Notes: generated from the letters alone by a model not told the origin. A DNA stretch of 64,000 bases from Chloroflexota bacterium (GCA_016234555.1 JACRBJ010000009.1:1-64000); one strand, 5' to 3'; counted from the first letter of the stretch, positions 53,554 through 62,850 are shown. A program made the numbers and translations.

Positions 53554-53585
53554 AACAACCCTCCCTTTCGGAGGGTTGTTTTTTT
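53554..53585 (+). terminator. Attenuator terminator before carA
   Basis: AACAACCCTCC (53554-53564) pairs with GGAGGGTTGTT (53570-53580) around CTTTC and is followed by a T-run. It lies 28 nt before the carA ATG. Confidence 0.9.
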
Positions 53586-53612
53586 GTATGGCTGTTTTTG
53601 AAAGGATTGTGA

Positions 53613-54770
53613 ATGATCGCAACACTCGTATTGGAGGATGGGACCGTCATCGAAGGTCGAGCCTTCGGCGCGGAAACAGATTCCGTCTTTGAACTGGTCT
53701 TCAACACCAGCATGACCGGCTATCAGGAAATTCTCACCGACCCATCCTATCGCGGACAGGGTGTCCTGTTCACGGTCTCTCACATCGGCAACGTGGGAAT
53801 CAATCTGGAGGATGATGAATCCGCAAAGCCGCAGGTTTCGGCGGCGGTCATTCGCTCCCTCAGCCCTGTCGTCTCAAATTGGCGCTCGTTGCTTTCGTTA
53901 TCCGATTGGCTGACGCAGCACGGTGTCCCCGGCATCAGCGGCGTGGACACGCGCTGGCTGACTCGCAAACTCCGCGACGGTGGCACACAAAAAGCCGCGC
54001 TCTCGACAAAAGGCACGCCTGCCAATGAACTTTTGAAGATGGCTCGCGATTGGTCCGGTCTCGACGGACGGGACATGGTCAAGGAAGTGTCCTGCGAAGA
54101 GAGTTATCGTTGGGTGGATGATGCGGGAAGTCGTTGGGTAATGCAGAATGCAGAATTGCGAATGCAGAATGAAAATTCTTCATTCCTCATTCATCATTCT
54201 GCATTTCATGTTGTCGCGTACGATTTCGGTATCAAAGAAAATATCCTTCGCCACCTTTCCTCCTTCGGCGCGAACGTGACCGTTGTCCCTGCGGATACAA
54301 AGGTGGAAGAAGTGCTGGCGCTAAAACCCGACGGCGTCTTCCTCTCCAACGGACCCGGCGACCCAGCAGGTTTGCCCTACGCCGTCGAAGCGGTGAGCGG
54401 ACTCATCGAAAGCGGATTGCCCATCTTTGGCATTTGTCTCGGACATCAGTTGATTGGTCGCGCCCTCGGAGCGGACACCCACCGCCTCAAGTTTGGTCAC
54501 CACGGCGGGAATCATCCCGTGCAATATCTGCCGACGGGTGAGGTGCTCATCACCGCCCAAAACCACAATTACTGTGTCACCGAAGGCGACTTGAACAAGG
54601 ACGAAGTTGAAATTACTTATAAGAGTTTAAACGACGACTCGCTTGAAGGCTTACGAATGAAGAACAAACCTGTCTTCAGCGTGCAGTTCCATCCTGAGGC
54701 GGCACCAGGTCCGCATGACGCGCATGATATTTTTGCGGAATTCTTTCGATTAATGAAGAATGCAGAATGA
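53613..54770 (+). CDS. carA: Carbamoyl-phosphate synthase small subunit
   Basis: This is the glutaminase subunit that feeds ammonia to CarB for arginine and pyrimidines. The 385-residue protein has an N-terminal CPSase domain ([30 protein letters not shown]) and a class I amidotransferase domain with [27 protein letters not shown] and the nucleophile in [14 protein letters not shown]. Between the domains, about residues 177-199 ([19 protein letters not shown]) are read from an R1 repeat. The C-terminal KNAE is also repeat-derived. Confidence 0.94.
   Translation: MIATLVLEDGTVIEGRAFGAETDSVFELVFNTSMTGYQEILTDPSYRGQGVLFTVSHIGNVGINLEDDESAKPQVSAAVIRSLSPVVSNWRSLLSLSDWLTQHGVPGISGVDTRWLTRKLRDGGTQKAALSTKGTPANELLKMARDWSGLDGRDMVKEVSCEESYRWVDDAGSRWVMQNAELRMQNENSSFLIHHSAFHVVAYDFGIKENILRHLSSFGANVTVVPADTKVEEVLALKPDGVFLSNGPGDPAGLPYAVEAVSGLIESGLPIFGICLGHQLIGRALGADTHRLKFGHHGGNHPVQYLPTGEVLITAQNHNYCVTEGDLNKDEVEITYKSLNDDSLEGLRMKNKPVFSVQFHPEAAPGPHDAHDIFAEFFRLMKNAE
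54141..54206. repeat. R1 hairpin repeat in frame inside carA
   Basis: AATGCAGAATGCAGAATTGCG and AATGCAGAATG words are followed by the complementary TTCTTCATTCCTCATTC and ATTCTGCATTTC. The insert adds about 22 codons in the linker between the two CarA domains without a stop. Confidence 0.85.
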
Positions 54771-54785
54771 TGAATGCAGAATAAA
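54752..54785. repeat. R1 left arm before the four-helix protein gene
   Basis: AATGAAGAATGCAGAATGATG and AATGCAGAATA make a left half without its right half nearby. It covers the carA stop. The matching right arm is at 55171-55211, beyond the four-helix gene. Confidence 0.8.
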
Positions 54786-54799
54786 AGAAGGAGTCTGTT

Positions 54800-55165
54800 A
54801 TGGCGCATGATGTGATGGATTTGAAAGTTAGAACAAAGAAATTCGCTTTGCGGGTTATCAAACTGTATCAAAGCCTTCCTAAAACTGGAGAGGCGCAGGT
54901 GATTGGCAAGCAGGTTTTGCGAAGTGGGACCTCTGTTGGGGCGCAGTACCGCGAAGCCTGCCGGGCAAAATCCCCCGCCGATTTTGTCAACATGATGAGC
55001 GGCGGTCTGAAAGAGCTGGATGAAACCGCCTATTGGTTCGAATTGCTGGTCGAAGGTGAAATTATCCCTACCGTGAAACTCACTGATCTGCAAAAAGAAA
55101 CCGATGAATTGATTGCCATCTTTGTTTCATCTATCAACACTTCCAAAAGGAATCATCCAAAATGA
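54800..55165 (+). CDS. Four-helix bundle protein (S23 / 23S rRNA intervening-sequence type)
   Basis: This 121-residue helical protein has the S23/IVP pattern: [69 protein letters not shown] and a final [15 protein letters not shown]. Family members occur inside rRNA intervening sequences and as scattered orphan genes; one relative is the Avd protein of diversity-generating retroelements. The biochemical role is uncertain. Here it separates carA from carB and sits between complementary R1 arms. AAGAAGGAG precedes the ATG. Confidence 0.88.
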   Translation: MAHDVMDLKVRTKKFALRVIKLYQSLPKTGEAQVIGKQVLRSGTSVGAQYREACRAKSPADFVNMMSGGLKELDETAYWFELLVEGEIIPTVKLTDLQKETDELIAIFVSSINTSKRNHPK

Positions 55166-55170
55166 AAGTC

Positions 55171-55211
55171 TTCATTCCTTATTCTGTATTCTGCATTCTC
55201 TATTTTGCATT
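55171..55211. repeat. R1 right arm after the four-helix protein gene
   Basis: TTCATTCCTTATTCTGTATT, CTGCATTCTC and TATTTTGCATT words are the right half of R1. They end on the base before the carB ATG, which has no Shine-Dalgarno. Confidence 0.8.
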
Positions 55212-58200
55212 ATGAAGCGAAGCGACATTCACACCATCCTCGTCCCTGGCTCTGGAGCCATTGTTATCGGTCAAGCCGCGGAGTTTGATTACTCTGGCAC
55301 GCAAGCCGTCAAGGCGTTGAAAGCCGAAGGCTACCGCGTGGTGCTGGTCAACTCGAATCCCGCAACCATCATGACCGACCCCGAAATTGCGGACGCGACC
55401 TACATCGAGCCGCTCACGCCTGAATCGCTTGAAGCCATTATCGCGCAGGAGAAACCCGATGCCATGCTTCCCACCGTCGGCGGGCAGACGGGACTCAACC
55501 TTGCGCTGGCTCTCAGCGAAAACGGCGTGCTCGAAAAATACGGCGTGCAACTGATCGGCGCGAAACTCAGTGCCATCAAAGCCGCCGAAGACCGTCTGCT
55601 CTTTCGCGAGACGATGCAAAAGAATAACATTCCCATTCCGCATGGCGGAGCGGCGTACTCGCTGGCAGAGGCCGAAGAACTGGTGAAGCAAACGGGCTAT
55701 CCCGTTCTTGTCCGCGCTTCGTTTGCAATGGGCGGCACGGGTGCGAGTTGGGTCTACGAGCCTGCCGAACTTCCCGAAGCGATTCGCAAAGCCACCTCCG
55801 AATCACCGATTGGTCAGGCGTGGCTCGAAGAATCCGTGCTCGGTTGGAAGGAATACGAACTCGAAGTGATGCGCGACAAAGCCGATAACTTCGTCGTCGT
55901 GTGCTCCATCGAAAACCTCGACCCGATGGGCGTTCACACAGGCGACAGCATCACCGTCGCGCCCGCGCAAACGCTCACCGACCGCGAGTATCAAATTTTG
56001 CGTGACCTCGCTCATCGCGTGCTGACAGCCGTCGGCGTGGAAACGGGCGGCTCGAACGTTCAATTCGGCGTCGATCCCAAAACGGGTCGCGTCGTCGTCA
56101 TCGAGATGAATCCGCGCGTCAGCCGCTCGTCCGCGCTGGCGTCCAAAGCCACGGGCTTCCCTATTGCCAAGCTCGCCGCGCTCGTCGCCGTCGGCTACAC
56201 CCTCGACGAAATTACCAACGACATCACCAAACAAACCAAAGCCGCCTTCGAGCCGTCGCTGGACTATATGGTGACGAAGATCCCGCGCTGGGCGTTCGAG
56301 AAATTTCCAGGCGTGGATCCGACTCTCGGTCCGCAGATGAAATCGGTGGGCGAAGTGATGGCTTTGGGACGGACGTTCCCTGAGTCGCTGTTGAAGGCGG
56401 TGCAATCGCTTGAGATTGGTGTGGACTTTTTGGATGGGAGCGGACCGAACCGAGAGCCAGTTGCTTACGCTATCGAGAAACTTTCGATACCAACTGCAGA
56501 TCGATTGTTTAGAGTGTTTCGAGCGATTCAAGAGGGGATGTCGTTGGAGGAAATCTCCAAGGCAACTGGATATGATCTTTGGTTCCTGGCGCAAATGAAG
56601 GAAATGCAGAGGTTAGAATGCAGAATGCAGAATGCGGAAGGTGGAATAGAGAATGCAGAATTGAAAATGCTTTTGTGTGAGGCGAAACAAATGGGGTTTG
56701 CAGATTCGCACATTGCGCGGCTCTTAAATTCATCATTCTGCGTTCATCATTCTGCATTATCCATTCGAGAATTACGCAAACAACTCAACATCCTCCCCAC
56801 CTTTCAGCGCGTGGACACTTGCGCTGCCGAATTCGAATCACAGACACCGTATCTTTACAGCGCCTACGAAATGGAAGATGAGGCCTGCCCTACGGATAAG
56901 CAGAAAATCCTCATCCTCGGCGGCGGACCAAACCGCATTGGTCAGGGAATCGAATTTGATTATTGTTGTTGTCAGGCGGCGTTTGCATTGTCGAAGATGG
57001 GCTACGAAACCATCATGTACAATTGCAATCCTGAAACTGTCTCAACGGATTACGATACGGCCGACCGTTTGTACTTTGAACCGCTCACGCTCGAGCATGT
57101 GTTGAATGTCATCGACAGAGAACAACCTGTCGGCGTGATTGTCCAGTTTGGCGGGCAGACTCCGCTCAACCTGTCGGCGGGGCTCGAAGCGGCGGGTGTC
57201 AAAATTTTGGGTACGTCGCCCTATGCCATCCAACTCTCCGAAGACCGCGAGGAGTTTGCAAAACTGCTCAAAGAGTTGGACATCCCCCAGCCTGAAAACG
57301 GAATCGCCCGTTCGCTGGAAGAGGCTCGGGGTGTCGCGTCAACTGTCGGGTATCCTGTTTTGGTTCGCCCGTCGTTTGTGCTTGGCGGGCGGGCAATGGC
57401 TCTCGTCGAGTCCGAATCTCATTTGGCGGGATTCATCCAAAAGGCGATTGAAGCGGCTCCGGGTCAGCCGATCCTGATCGACAAGTTCATGGAGGACGCC
57501 TTCGAGATCGACGTGGATGCGCTGTCCGACGGTGAGCGGGTGGTTGTGGGCGCGGTGATGCAACACATCGAGGAGGCTGGTGTTCATTCTGGTGACGCGG
57601 CTTGTGTGCTGCCGCCGTACAAGGTCAGCGCCTATCATCAGGGAATCATGCGCGAGTACACCGAGCAACTTGGGCTTGCGCTGGGTGTTCGTGGATTGAT
57701 GAATGTGCAGTTTGCGTTGAGGGATGAGGTCGTTTGTGTCTTGGAGGTGAATCCGCGTGCCTCACGAACTGTGCCCTATGCTAGCAAAGCTACAGGCTTG
57801 AACCTCGCCTATAAAGCCGCGCAGGTGATGGCTGGCAAGACGCTGGAAGAACTCGGCGTGACCGAAGAACCGCATGTGGATGGGTTCTTTATCAAGGAAG
57901 CCGTGCTGCCTTTCAAGAAGCTGCCTGGCTCCAGTTCGCTGCTCGGACCTGAAATGCGTTCGACGGGCGAGGTAATGGGACACGCCTCAAGGTTTGGTCA
58001 TGCCTTTGCCAAATCGCAAATTGCCACAGGTGTTGGCCTGCCTCAAAATGGCGCGGCCTTGATCAGCGTCAATAATTATGATAAAAGCGCTGGCTTGAAA
58101 GTGGCACGGGATTTATTCCGCATGGGTTTTGCGTTGTACGCCACGCCTGGCACTGCGGAATTTTTCCGCAGGGTGGGGTTGCCTGTGGAGACGGTGAACA

Positions 58201-58454
58201 AATTTGCCGACGGTTCGCCGCACACGGTTGATTTAATCCGCAACGGACAGGTGCAGCTTGTAGTCAACACGCCGCTTGGCCCTCATGCCCACAGTGACGG
58301 CGCGGAAATCCGCTCGGCGGCAATTGCGATGAACGTGCCGCTGCTCACCACTCTTTCCGCGGCGATGGCGGCGGTCTCTGCGATTCAGGCGCTGGGGAAG
58401 AAGGAGTTGCGGTATCGGAGTTTACAGAGTCATTTTGGGGGAGGAGGAGGTTAA
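55212..58454 (+). CDS. carB: Carbamoyl-phosphate synthase large subunit
   Basis: This 1080-residue protein makes carbamoyl phosphate from bicarbonate, ammonia and two ATP. It has two ATP-grasp halves (each with an NPATIMTD or NPETVSTD type motif and [20 protein letters not shown] or [20 protein letters not shown]) and a C-terminal MGS regulatory domain. The oligomerisation domain near residues 466-520 carries two R1-derived stretches ([17 protein letters not shown] and [12 protein letters not shown]) around the native [11 protein letters not shown]. The start at 55212 is set by the [12 protein letters not shown]-terminus; no ribosome site is visible. An upstream start at 55113 would overlap the four-helix gene and translate repeat. 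Confidence 0.94.
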   Translation: MKRSDIHTILVPGSGAIVIGQAAEFDYSGTQAVKALKAEGYRVVLVNSNPATIMTDPEIADATYIEPLTPESLEAIIAQEKPDAMLPTVGGQTGLNLALALSENGVLEKYGVQLIGAKLSAIKAAEDRLLFRETMQKNNIPIPHGGAAYSLAEAEELVKQTGYPVLVRASFAMGGTGASWVYEPAELPEAIRKATSESPIGQAWLEESVLGWKEYELEVMRDKADNFVVVCSIENLDPMGVHTGDSITVAPAQTLTDREYQILRDLAHRVLTAVGVETGGSNVQFGVDPKTGRVVVIEMNPRVSRSSALASKATGFPIAKLAALVAVGYTLDEITNDITKQTKAAFEPSLDYMVTKIPRWAFEKFPGVDPTLGPQMKSVGEVMALGRTFPESLLKAVQSLEIGVDFLDGSGPNREPVAYAIEKLSIPTADRLFRVFRAIQEGMSLEEISKATGYDLWFLAQMKEMQRLECRMQNAEGGIENAELKMLLCEAKQMGFADSHIARLLNSSFCVHHSALSIRELRKQLNILPTFQRVDTCAAEFESQTPYLYSAYEMEDEACPTDKQKILILGGGPNRIGQGIEFDYCCCQAAFALSKMGYETIMYNCNPETVSTDYDTADRLYFEPLTLEHVLNVIDREQPVGVIVQFGGQTPLNLSAGLEAAGVKILGTSPYAIQLSEDREEFAKLLKELDIPQPENGIARSLEEARGVASTVGYPVLVRPSFVLGGRAMALVESESHLAGFIQKAIEAAPGQPILIDKFMEDAFEIDVDALSDGERVVVGAVMQHIEEAGVHSGDAACVLPPYKVSAYHQGIMREYTEQLGLALGVRGLMNVQFALRDEVVCVLEVNPRASRTVPYASKATGLNLAYKAAQVMAGKTLEELGVTEEPHVDGFFIKEAVLPFKKLPGSSSLLGPEMRSTGEVMGHASRFGHAFAKSQIATGVGLPQNGAALISVNNYDKSAGLKVARDLFRMGFALYATPGTAEFFRRVGLPVETVNKFADGSPHTVDLIRNGQVQLVVNTPLGPHAHSDGAEIRSAAIAMNVPLLTTLSAAMAAVSAIQALGKKELRYRSLQSHFGGGGG
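56612..56767. repeat. R1 arms in frame inside carB, split around native sequence
   Basis: A left half (AATGCAGAATGCAGAATGCGG and later GAATGCAGAATTG) ends near 56668. The right half (TCATCATTCTGCGTTCATC, ATTCTGCATTATCC) begins near 56727. Between them about 57 nt encode the normal CarB helix [14 protein letters not shown]. The halves are complementary and the whole stays in frame. Confidence 0.8.
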
Positions 58455-58606
58455 TTGAAAAAGCTATGTTGTAAAATTTTTGTTAGCCATTGCTCAAGAG
58501 GACTTCCACACTCTGAGGCAAGGATTTATCCCGCCGATTCATTCATCTGGGTGAGGTCGGTCTTTATGGAGACACGGCTATGACGTATCTCTAATATATG
58601 CTGTAA

Positions 58607-59827
58607 TTATTGCTCTACGATATCTGACAGTTTAGCCTTGATAATGACCAAGTCTCTAAAGTCTGTGCTGCTTAGTTCTTTGTCAAATCGGCCATGTAGG
58701 AATACTGTTCCCGTAAAGGCATAGGTTTTCCCTAGGCAAATCCATTTGGTGTTGTCCAACAAGAAGGAACCTTCTTTTTCGCCGAGTGCTACTGTGTGAG
58801 CATCCTCCACAGATAGGGCGATCTGTTTCGTTTTTGTCACAGCACCATCATTGTCTGTGTGCAGATTGATGATAAAGAAAAGTTTACCGTCGTTAGGATG
58901 AAGGCTTACACCTTCGATTCTTCCTTTCTCTTTGAAGCTTTTTCCTCTAAATATATATTCCCATTGTGCCCATTTCTTCTCTTGAGAGATGTTGGCTGGT
59001 ATGTTTCTGTATAGTTCATCAACATGGACATAGATTTTTTGGTTGGCATTCAATTCTTGAGCTTCCAAGATAGCATGATAGAGTTCACGACTGGCAATCA
59101 GGCCATCTTTGCCGTTTTGATCGATCACAACGAGGCTCAGTTTTAACGGTGAATCGTTTGCGATGAGACCTTGATCCACATTTGTGTCATCCAGCACAGC
59201 TACATAAATAATCACTGTTTCAACGCAATCCCTGTCGATATTAAAAAAAGGATTTGCATCCTTCGTAGCACGTCCTCTGTAACCTTTCTCTTTGGCTGGT
59301 GCCATTCTGAATGATAGATTCTTCATTGCTTCCCTCCCGAGACGGGAAAAGAGCCCTCCGGGTGTAGAAAGAGTTTCATCCATCCCATGTGTAAGTGTGT
59401 AGAAAAGCCCAAAGGAAGTAAACGGAATGGTAAACGAACTTAAGCTATTAAATGTGTTTAACAGACGATACCGATCCTCATTCCCTTCTATACCTGCCGA
59501 GTTGAGATTTTTGGTGGCGCATGAAATATGTATGCCGGTACTGTCAATGGACAAGGCTAAGTAGATTGGCAAATTTGTCATAGCCTTATCAGCCTCGGTC
59601 AATGTATATGAGCCATCATCTTTCTTTAGCCATTCCATAATCGCCGAATAGCATCGAACTGAATATTCCTTACACTCCGACTTGATTGGAATTGGTGTAA
59701 TGCCGTGTTTTTGTTCAATCTGAATGGCAAGCTCAAGTCCACGCTGAATCATTTCAGAGGGAAGGGCCAGTTGTTTGTTTTTATCTTCAGGAACGATTGC
59801 ATTATCGGTTGGAGAATCTTCAATCAT
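58607..59827 (-). CDS. Hypothetical protein of unknown function
   Basis: This 406-residue soluble protein has no motif I recognise. It has mixed alpha/beta composition, a conserved-looking central segment (NPFFNIDRDCVETVIIYVAVLDD) and no signal peptide or transmembrane helix. It follows the J-domain gene by six bases, so the two form one unit and probably act together. Base composition is more AT-rich than in the carbamoyl-phosphate genes beside it, which is consistent with transfer. Confidence 0.65.
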   Translation of the reverse strand: MIEDSPTDNAIVPEDKNKQLALPSEMIQRGLELAIQIEQKHGITPIPIKSECKEYSVRCYSAIMEWLKKDDGSYTLTEADKAMTNLPIYLALSIDSTGIHISCATKNLNSAGIEGNEDRYRLLNTFNSLSSFTIPFTSFGLFYTLTHGMDETLSTPGGLFSRLGREAMKNLSFRMAPAKEKGYRGRATKDANPFFNIDRDCVETVIIYVAVLDDTNVDQGLIANDSPLKLSLVVIDQNGKDGLIASRELYHAILEAQELNANQKIYVHVDELYRNIPANISQEKKWAQWEYIFRGKSFKEKGRIEGVSLHPNDGKLFFIINLHTDNDGAVTKTKQIALSVEDAHTVALGEKEGSFLLDNTKWICLGKTYAFTGTVFLHGRFDKELSSTDFRDLVIIKAKLSDIVEQ

Positions 59828-59833
59828 TTTGTA

Positions 59834-60637
59834 TTAGCCTTTCTCTTGCTGCCTCAAGCTATCCAGAAGCTTTTTGGCCTCAAGAATCTGTTTTTGGAGA
59901 TCTTTTGCCATGTCGCCCAGCAGATCGTGTCCATCCCGTTCGGCTTGTTTCACTTTAAGTAATAACTGATAAAGATCAGATTTTTTCAGTTCCCCCATTC
60001 TGGTCTCAATTTCCAGTAACCGGCGTTTAATTTGAGCTATTTTTCTTTTCAGTTGATCAGACTCTTTAAATTCCCCCTCCTGGAAAAAGGATGTTTCATC
60101 TCTATGTTCCCATTCATACAGAATTTCCTCTAAGGCTTGCTTATCCCCTGTTTTGTACGCAGCATTTGCGCGTACCATTAAGTCTGTGCGAAACGCCCTT
60201 TCTCTTTCGTTTACTGCCAGATCAGGGTGAATGGCTTTTGCCACTTTGCGGTATAGATTTTTAATCTCTTCCGATGGAATATATGCAGGTTTCTCCTCTT
60301 GCCTCGTTTTTTCGTTCACTGCCTCTTGTGAGGCTTGAGCTTTTCTCCCTGCTTTATGAAAGTTTTCCTGGTATTTCTCGTCAGGATGTAGCCGAAATAA
60401 TTCTTTGGCAATTTCCCTCTCAATGATGTCCAGCTCTGCAAGAAGAATCCCTACAATTCTGGCGTAACGCTTTTCAAAAGCTGAAAGTTCGTTTTCGAAC
60501 GTTGCAAGTCCTAACTCTTTATCAGCTAGTTCTTTGGATAGCGACTCAAATTTGACCTCTTGGTGGTCAACCAGATCTGAAACTGAATCGTTTGAAGACA
60601 CCATACCACCTCGATTCGCAACCCGCTGGTCATGCAT
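59834..60637 (-). CDS. J-domain protein with flanking coiled coils
   Basis: This 267-residue protein has a J-domain-like segment at about residues 120-170 (IKNLYRKVAKAIHPDLAVNERER) with the HPD motif that stimulates Hsp70. Long charged helices lie on both sides (residues 20-90 and 190-265), probably coiled coils. It lacks the G/F and zinc parts of DnaJ, so it is a specialised co-chaperone. A second ATG at residue 12 is possible. A TTGTCT-17-TATAAT promoter lies upstream, and the unknown protein gene at 58607 follows. Confidence 0.72.
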   Translation of the reverse strand: MHDQRVANRGGMVSSNDSVSDLVDHQEVKFESLSKELADKELGLATFENELSAFEKRYARIVGILLAELDIIEREIAKELFRLHPDEKYQENFHKAGRKAQASQEAVNEKTRQEEKPAYIPSEEIKNLYRKVAKAIHPDLAVNERERAFRTDLMVRANAAYKTGDKQALEEILYEWEHRDETSFFQEGEFKESDQLKRKIAQIKRRLLEIETRMGELKKSDLYQLLLKVKQAERDGHDLLGDMAKDLQKQILEAKKLLDSLRQQEKG

Positions 60638-60667
60638 AAAGTATTCTGCCTTATGCTTATATCCAGC

Positions 60668-60696
60668 ATTATAGGACTACCTCAATAAAAAGACAA
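60668..60696 (-). promoter_or_regulatory. Promoter of the J-domain gene pair
   Basis: On the minus strand TTGTCT (60691-60696) and TATAAT (60668-60673) are 17 nt apart, about 30 nt before the first ATG. This suggests that the two-gene unit is transcribed on its own. Confidence 0.6.
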
Positions 60697-60812
60697 CAAG
60701 GGGAGGGAAATTGACCTCACCCCTAGCCTCTCTACCCCTTCGAGGCACACGTCCCAAAGGAGAGGGGAATCGTTTGGTTAGAATACAATAATCGATGGTT
60801 ATATAAAATCTC

Positions 60813-61373
60813 TTATTTCTTATAATGTAACGCTACAACTCCCGAATGAAACGTTTTTTGCCCGACAAGTTTTAATGTACGGTCCTTGACCGATTCGAAC
60901 AAGCGGGGACCTCTTCCCGCAATGATCGGGTGAACGACAAAGTGATACTCGTCGATAAGATCCCATTCTGCAACTTGCGATGCTATGCTCAGCGCACCGA
61001 TGGAGATATTTTTTCCTGGCTGTCCTTTTAACTTCATGATCTCTTCTCGCAGATTTGAGTGGAGGAGCGTCGTGTTGTTCCACTCTACACTCTTCAACGT
61101 CGTTGAAAAGACAATCTTTGGCATGGCATCGAATGTGCGTGCGAATTCGTTGATCACTTCCGTTTCCGATTGATTCACTGCGACATCGTGCCAGTACGGA
61201 TACATCAAGTGATACGTGTTGCGTCCGAAAATTTCAACGCCTGAATCCCGCAAGAGCCCAGTGAAGTACTCGTGCAATTCATCATCGGCGATCCCCGTTT
61301 CATGTCCACAGTAGCCGTCTATGGTGATGTTGATCGCAAAAATAATTTTTCTCATTTGTTGTTCTTCTGACAT
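60813..61373 (-). CDS. Dihydrofolate reductase-like (RibD C-terminal domain) protein
   Basis: This 186-residue RibD_C-type protein has RKIIFAINITIDGYCGHETG, EIFGRNTYHLMYPYW and the ending LIDEYHFVVHPIIAGRGPRLF. It is a probable pyridine-nucleotide reductase with unknown substrate. An in-frame ATG six codons later (61355) is also possible. It is the last of four short minus-strand genes spaced by R8 repeats. Confidence 0.83.
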   Translation of the reverse strand: MSEEQQMRKIIFAINITIDGYCGHETGIADDELHEYFTGLLRDSGVEIFGRNTYHLMYPYWHDVAVNQSETEVINEFARTFDAMPKIVFSTTLKSVEWNNTTLLHSNLREEIMKLKGQPGKNISIGALSIASQVAEWDLIDEYHFVVHPIIAGRGPRLFESVKDRTLKLVGQKTFHSGVVALHYKK

Positions 61374-61380
61374 TATTTTA

Positions 61381-61437
61381 ATCCTTGGAAATAGGACAAT
61401 CGGTGGTTAGGGATTGGTCCGCGGGTGGCGGAAAGAA
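61381..61437. repeat. R8 intergenic repeat, copy 1
   Basis: On the minus strand CCACCCGCGGACCAATCC, then CGATTGTCCTATTTCC, matches the copies at 62029 and 62401. It lies between the DinB and DHFR-like genes. Confidence 0.6.
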
Positions 61438-61448
61438 TAGGATCTTGC

Positions 61449-61970
61449 TTAAGCGCGCTGATTCAGGGTCATAGTGAGGTCGAAGTCACCAGGTGACTGG
61501 CCATAGCTGGTCAACAACATGGCGGCTTCGCTACGGTGTTGCGTGGCATGAATAATAAGATCGATGAGGATGTGCCATACGACACGCTCGCGTATCGCGC
61601 CAGGGATAACATAGCGGATCGTGCTGTTCAAAGTTTCCTCGGTCAATGTGTCGAGATAAGCACGCATTCCCTGTCGTTCCATCGTCCAGCGCTCTTGTAA
61701 CATGGGGAATGTCGGAAACGCATCTTCGTGAAGCTCAGTCGTGTCATAGGCTGCCTCGTCTGCAAGAGGATTCTGGTAATACCCTTGGAGTGTGATCCGC
61801 TGCTGCCAGATGTTGTCAAGTATGTGGACCATTGTGGCGCGCAAACTTCCATGCCCATAGGAGGTAGGGGCGGCGTACTGCTCTGAGCTTACCCTGGCAC
61901 AGGCCGTCAGGATGCGCCCATCAGCCCAGTCATTGTAATCGTGCAGCAGTTTGATTTCATCGATTTTCAT
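61449..61970 (-). CDS. DinB-family protein
   Basis: This 173-residue four-helix DinB/YfiT-type protein shows LLHDYNDWADGRILTAC, a metal-site His in MVHILDNIWQQR, and HATQHRSEAAMLL near the end, which gives the expected three-histidine site. These proteins are putative metal-dependent thiol S-transferases or related enzymes. The start at 61970 is chosen because GGAG lies eight bases upstream; a longer frame adds 13 non-family residues. Confidence 0.84.
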   Translation of the reverse strand: MKIDEIKLLHDYNDWADGRILTACARVSSEQYAAPTSYGHGSLRATMVHILDNIWQQRITLQGYYQNPLADEAAYDTTELHEDAFPTFPMLQERWTMERQGMRAYLDTLTEETLNSTIRYVIPGAIRERVVWHILIDLIIHATQHRSEAAMLLTSYGQSPGDFDLTMTLNQRA

Positions 61971-62028
61971 CGCAGTATCTCCGTGAAGATGATAAGGAAA
62001 CCCGGACACAAAAAACAGATAATCGTCT

Positions 62029-62083
62029 GGATGGAAGTATGACGATCGCTGTTTATGGATTGTCCACGGGTGGGGACGGAAGG
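62029..62083. repeat. R8 intergenic repeat, copy 2
   Basis: On the minus strand CCCCACCCGTGGACAATCC, ATAAACAGCGATCGTC and ACTTCC follow each other. The order matches copies 1 and 3. Confidence 0.65.
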
Positions 62084-62365
62084 TTAATCAAGGGGTGTGT
62101 TGAATGCAATCATGTAAAGCCACAACCCAAGGAGCAGGATCATAATCCCTGAGCCGAACCACGCTCCTTGACGAGTCCTTGAAAGAAACGTGCCGATCAA
62201 GGCACCTATGATGCCAAATAGAAAAATGATGATCTGGGCATTTATGGCAAAGATAGTGAATGACAGACTGGCTGGCCAGATAATGAATGACAGGAGAGCG
62301 ATGCCAGCCGAAAATACAAATCCGATTTTGATTGCTCCCCAACTGGTTGGTTGACTTTGTTTCAT
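62084..62365 (-). CDS. Small membrane protein of unknown function
   Basis: This 93-residue protein has three hydrophobic helices at about residues 10-30, 33-58 and 68-90. TAGGAG precedes the ATG. I do not recognise a family. It lies between DinB and VOC genes and is separated from both by R8 repeats. Confidence 0.65.
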   Translation of the reverse strand: MKQSQPTSWGAIKIGFVFSAGIALLSFIIWPASLSFTIFAINAQIIIFLFGIIGALIGTFLSRTRQGAWFGSGIMILLLGLWLYMIAFNTPLD

Positions 62366-62400
62366 ACGGACTCCTATTAATGAATTATAAAGCGTCTCAA

Positions 62401-62453
62401 CGGAAACACGACAAACACTGTTTGTGGACTGTCCACGGGTGGGGCGAGACCGC
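62401..62453. repeat. R8 intergenic repeat, copy 3
   Basis: On the minus strand GCCCCACCCGTGGAC-A-GTCCAC is followed by ACAAACAGTGTTTGT and TTTCC. In this copy both halves form perfect small dyads. Confidence 0.65.
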
Positions 62454-62457
62454 TGAT

Positions 62458-62850
62458 TTAGACGGTGAGTTCCATGCGGTTTCCTTCCGGATCTAGGATC
62501 ACGCTTTCATAATAACCATCACCTGTCCATCGCGGACCATCCAGTACGGGTACGCCTTGTGCCTTTAGCTCTGCGGTTAGTTTGTCAACGGCAGACTCTG
62601 ACCCAAGTGAGACGGCAAGATGTGTAAGTCCCATCCGTTGAGTGCCATCGGGCAACTCGATAGGCGATAAGGTGGTTGTTGACATCGCTTCGATGCGCGC
62701 GCCGGTTGGGAAGGAAATGAAACGGGAACGGAAACCCTTGGCGGGGTTTTCGTAGAGAGTGCCAATGGCGGCGCCAAAATTACGTTCATAAAAGGCACAG
62801 AACGTATCCAGGTCATGAACCCAAAAGGCAACATGTTCGATTTTGATCAT
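62458..62850 (-). CDS. VOC-family protein (glyoxalase I-like)
   Basis: This 130-residue VOC protein has IKIEHVAFWVHDLDTFCAFYERNFGA, GLTHLAVSLGSESAVDKL and the ending YYESVILDPEGNRMELTV. His and Glu metal ligands at both ends fit glyoxalase I-like or lyase members. A start six codons upstream (62868) is possible, and neither start has a clear ribosome site. Confidence 0.83.
   Translation of the reverse strand: MIKIEHVAFWVHDLDTFCAFYERNFGAAIGTLYENPAKGFRSRFISFPTGARIEAMSTTTLSPIELPDGTQRMGLTHLAVSLGSESAVDKLTAELKAQGVPVLDGPRWTGDGYYESVILDPEGNRMELTV

Noticed and set aside
55113..55211. An N-terminal extension of CarB from 55113
   Set aside because: It would overlap the four-helix gene and translate repeat words. 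The family N-terminus [11 protein letters not shown] begins at 55212.
60720..60775. A terminator or small gene after the DHFR-like gene
   Set aside because: CCCCT...CTCTC / GAGAGGGG words can pair, but the stem is interrupted and no T-run is present; it is probably another intergenic repeat.
61381..62453. An integron cassette array formed by R8 repeats
   Set aside because: The repeats lack GTTRRRY and RYYYAAC cores, so attC identity is not supported; they are kept only as a repeat family.
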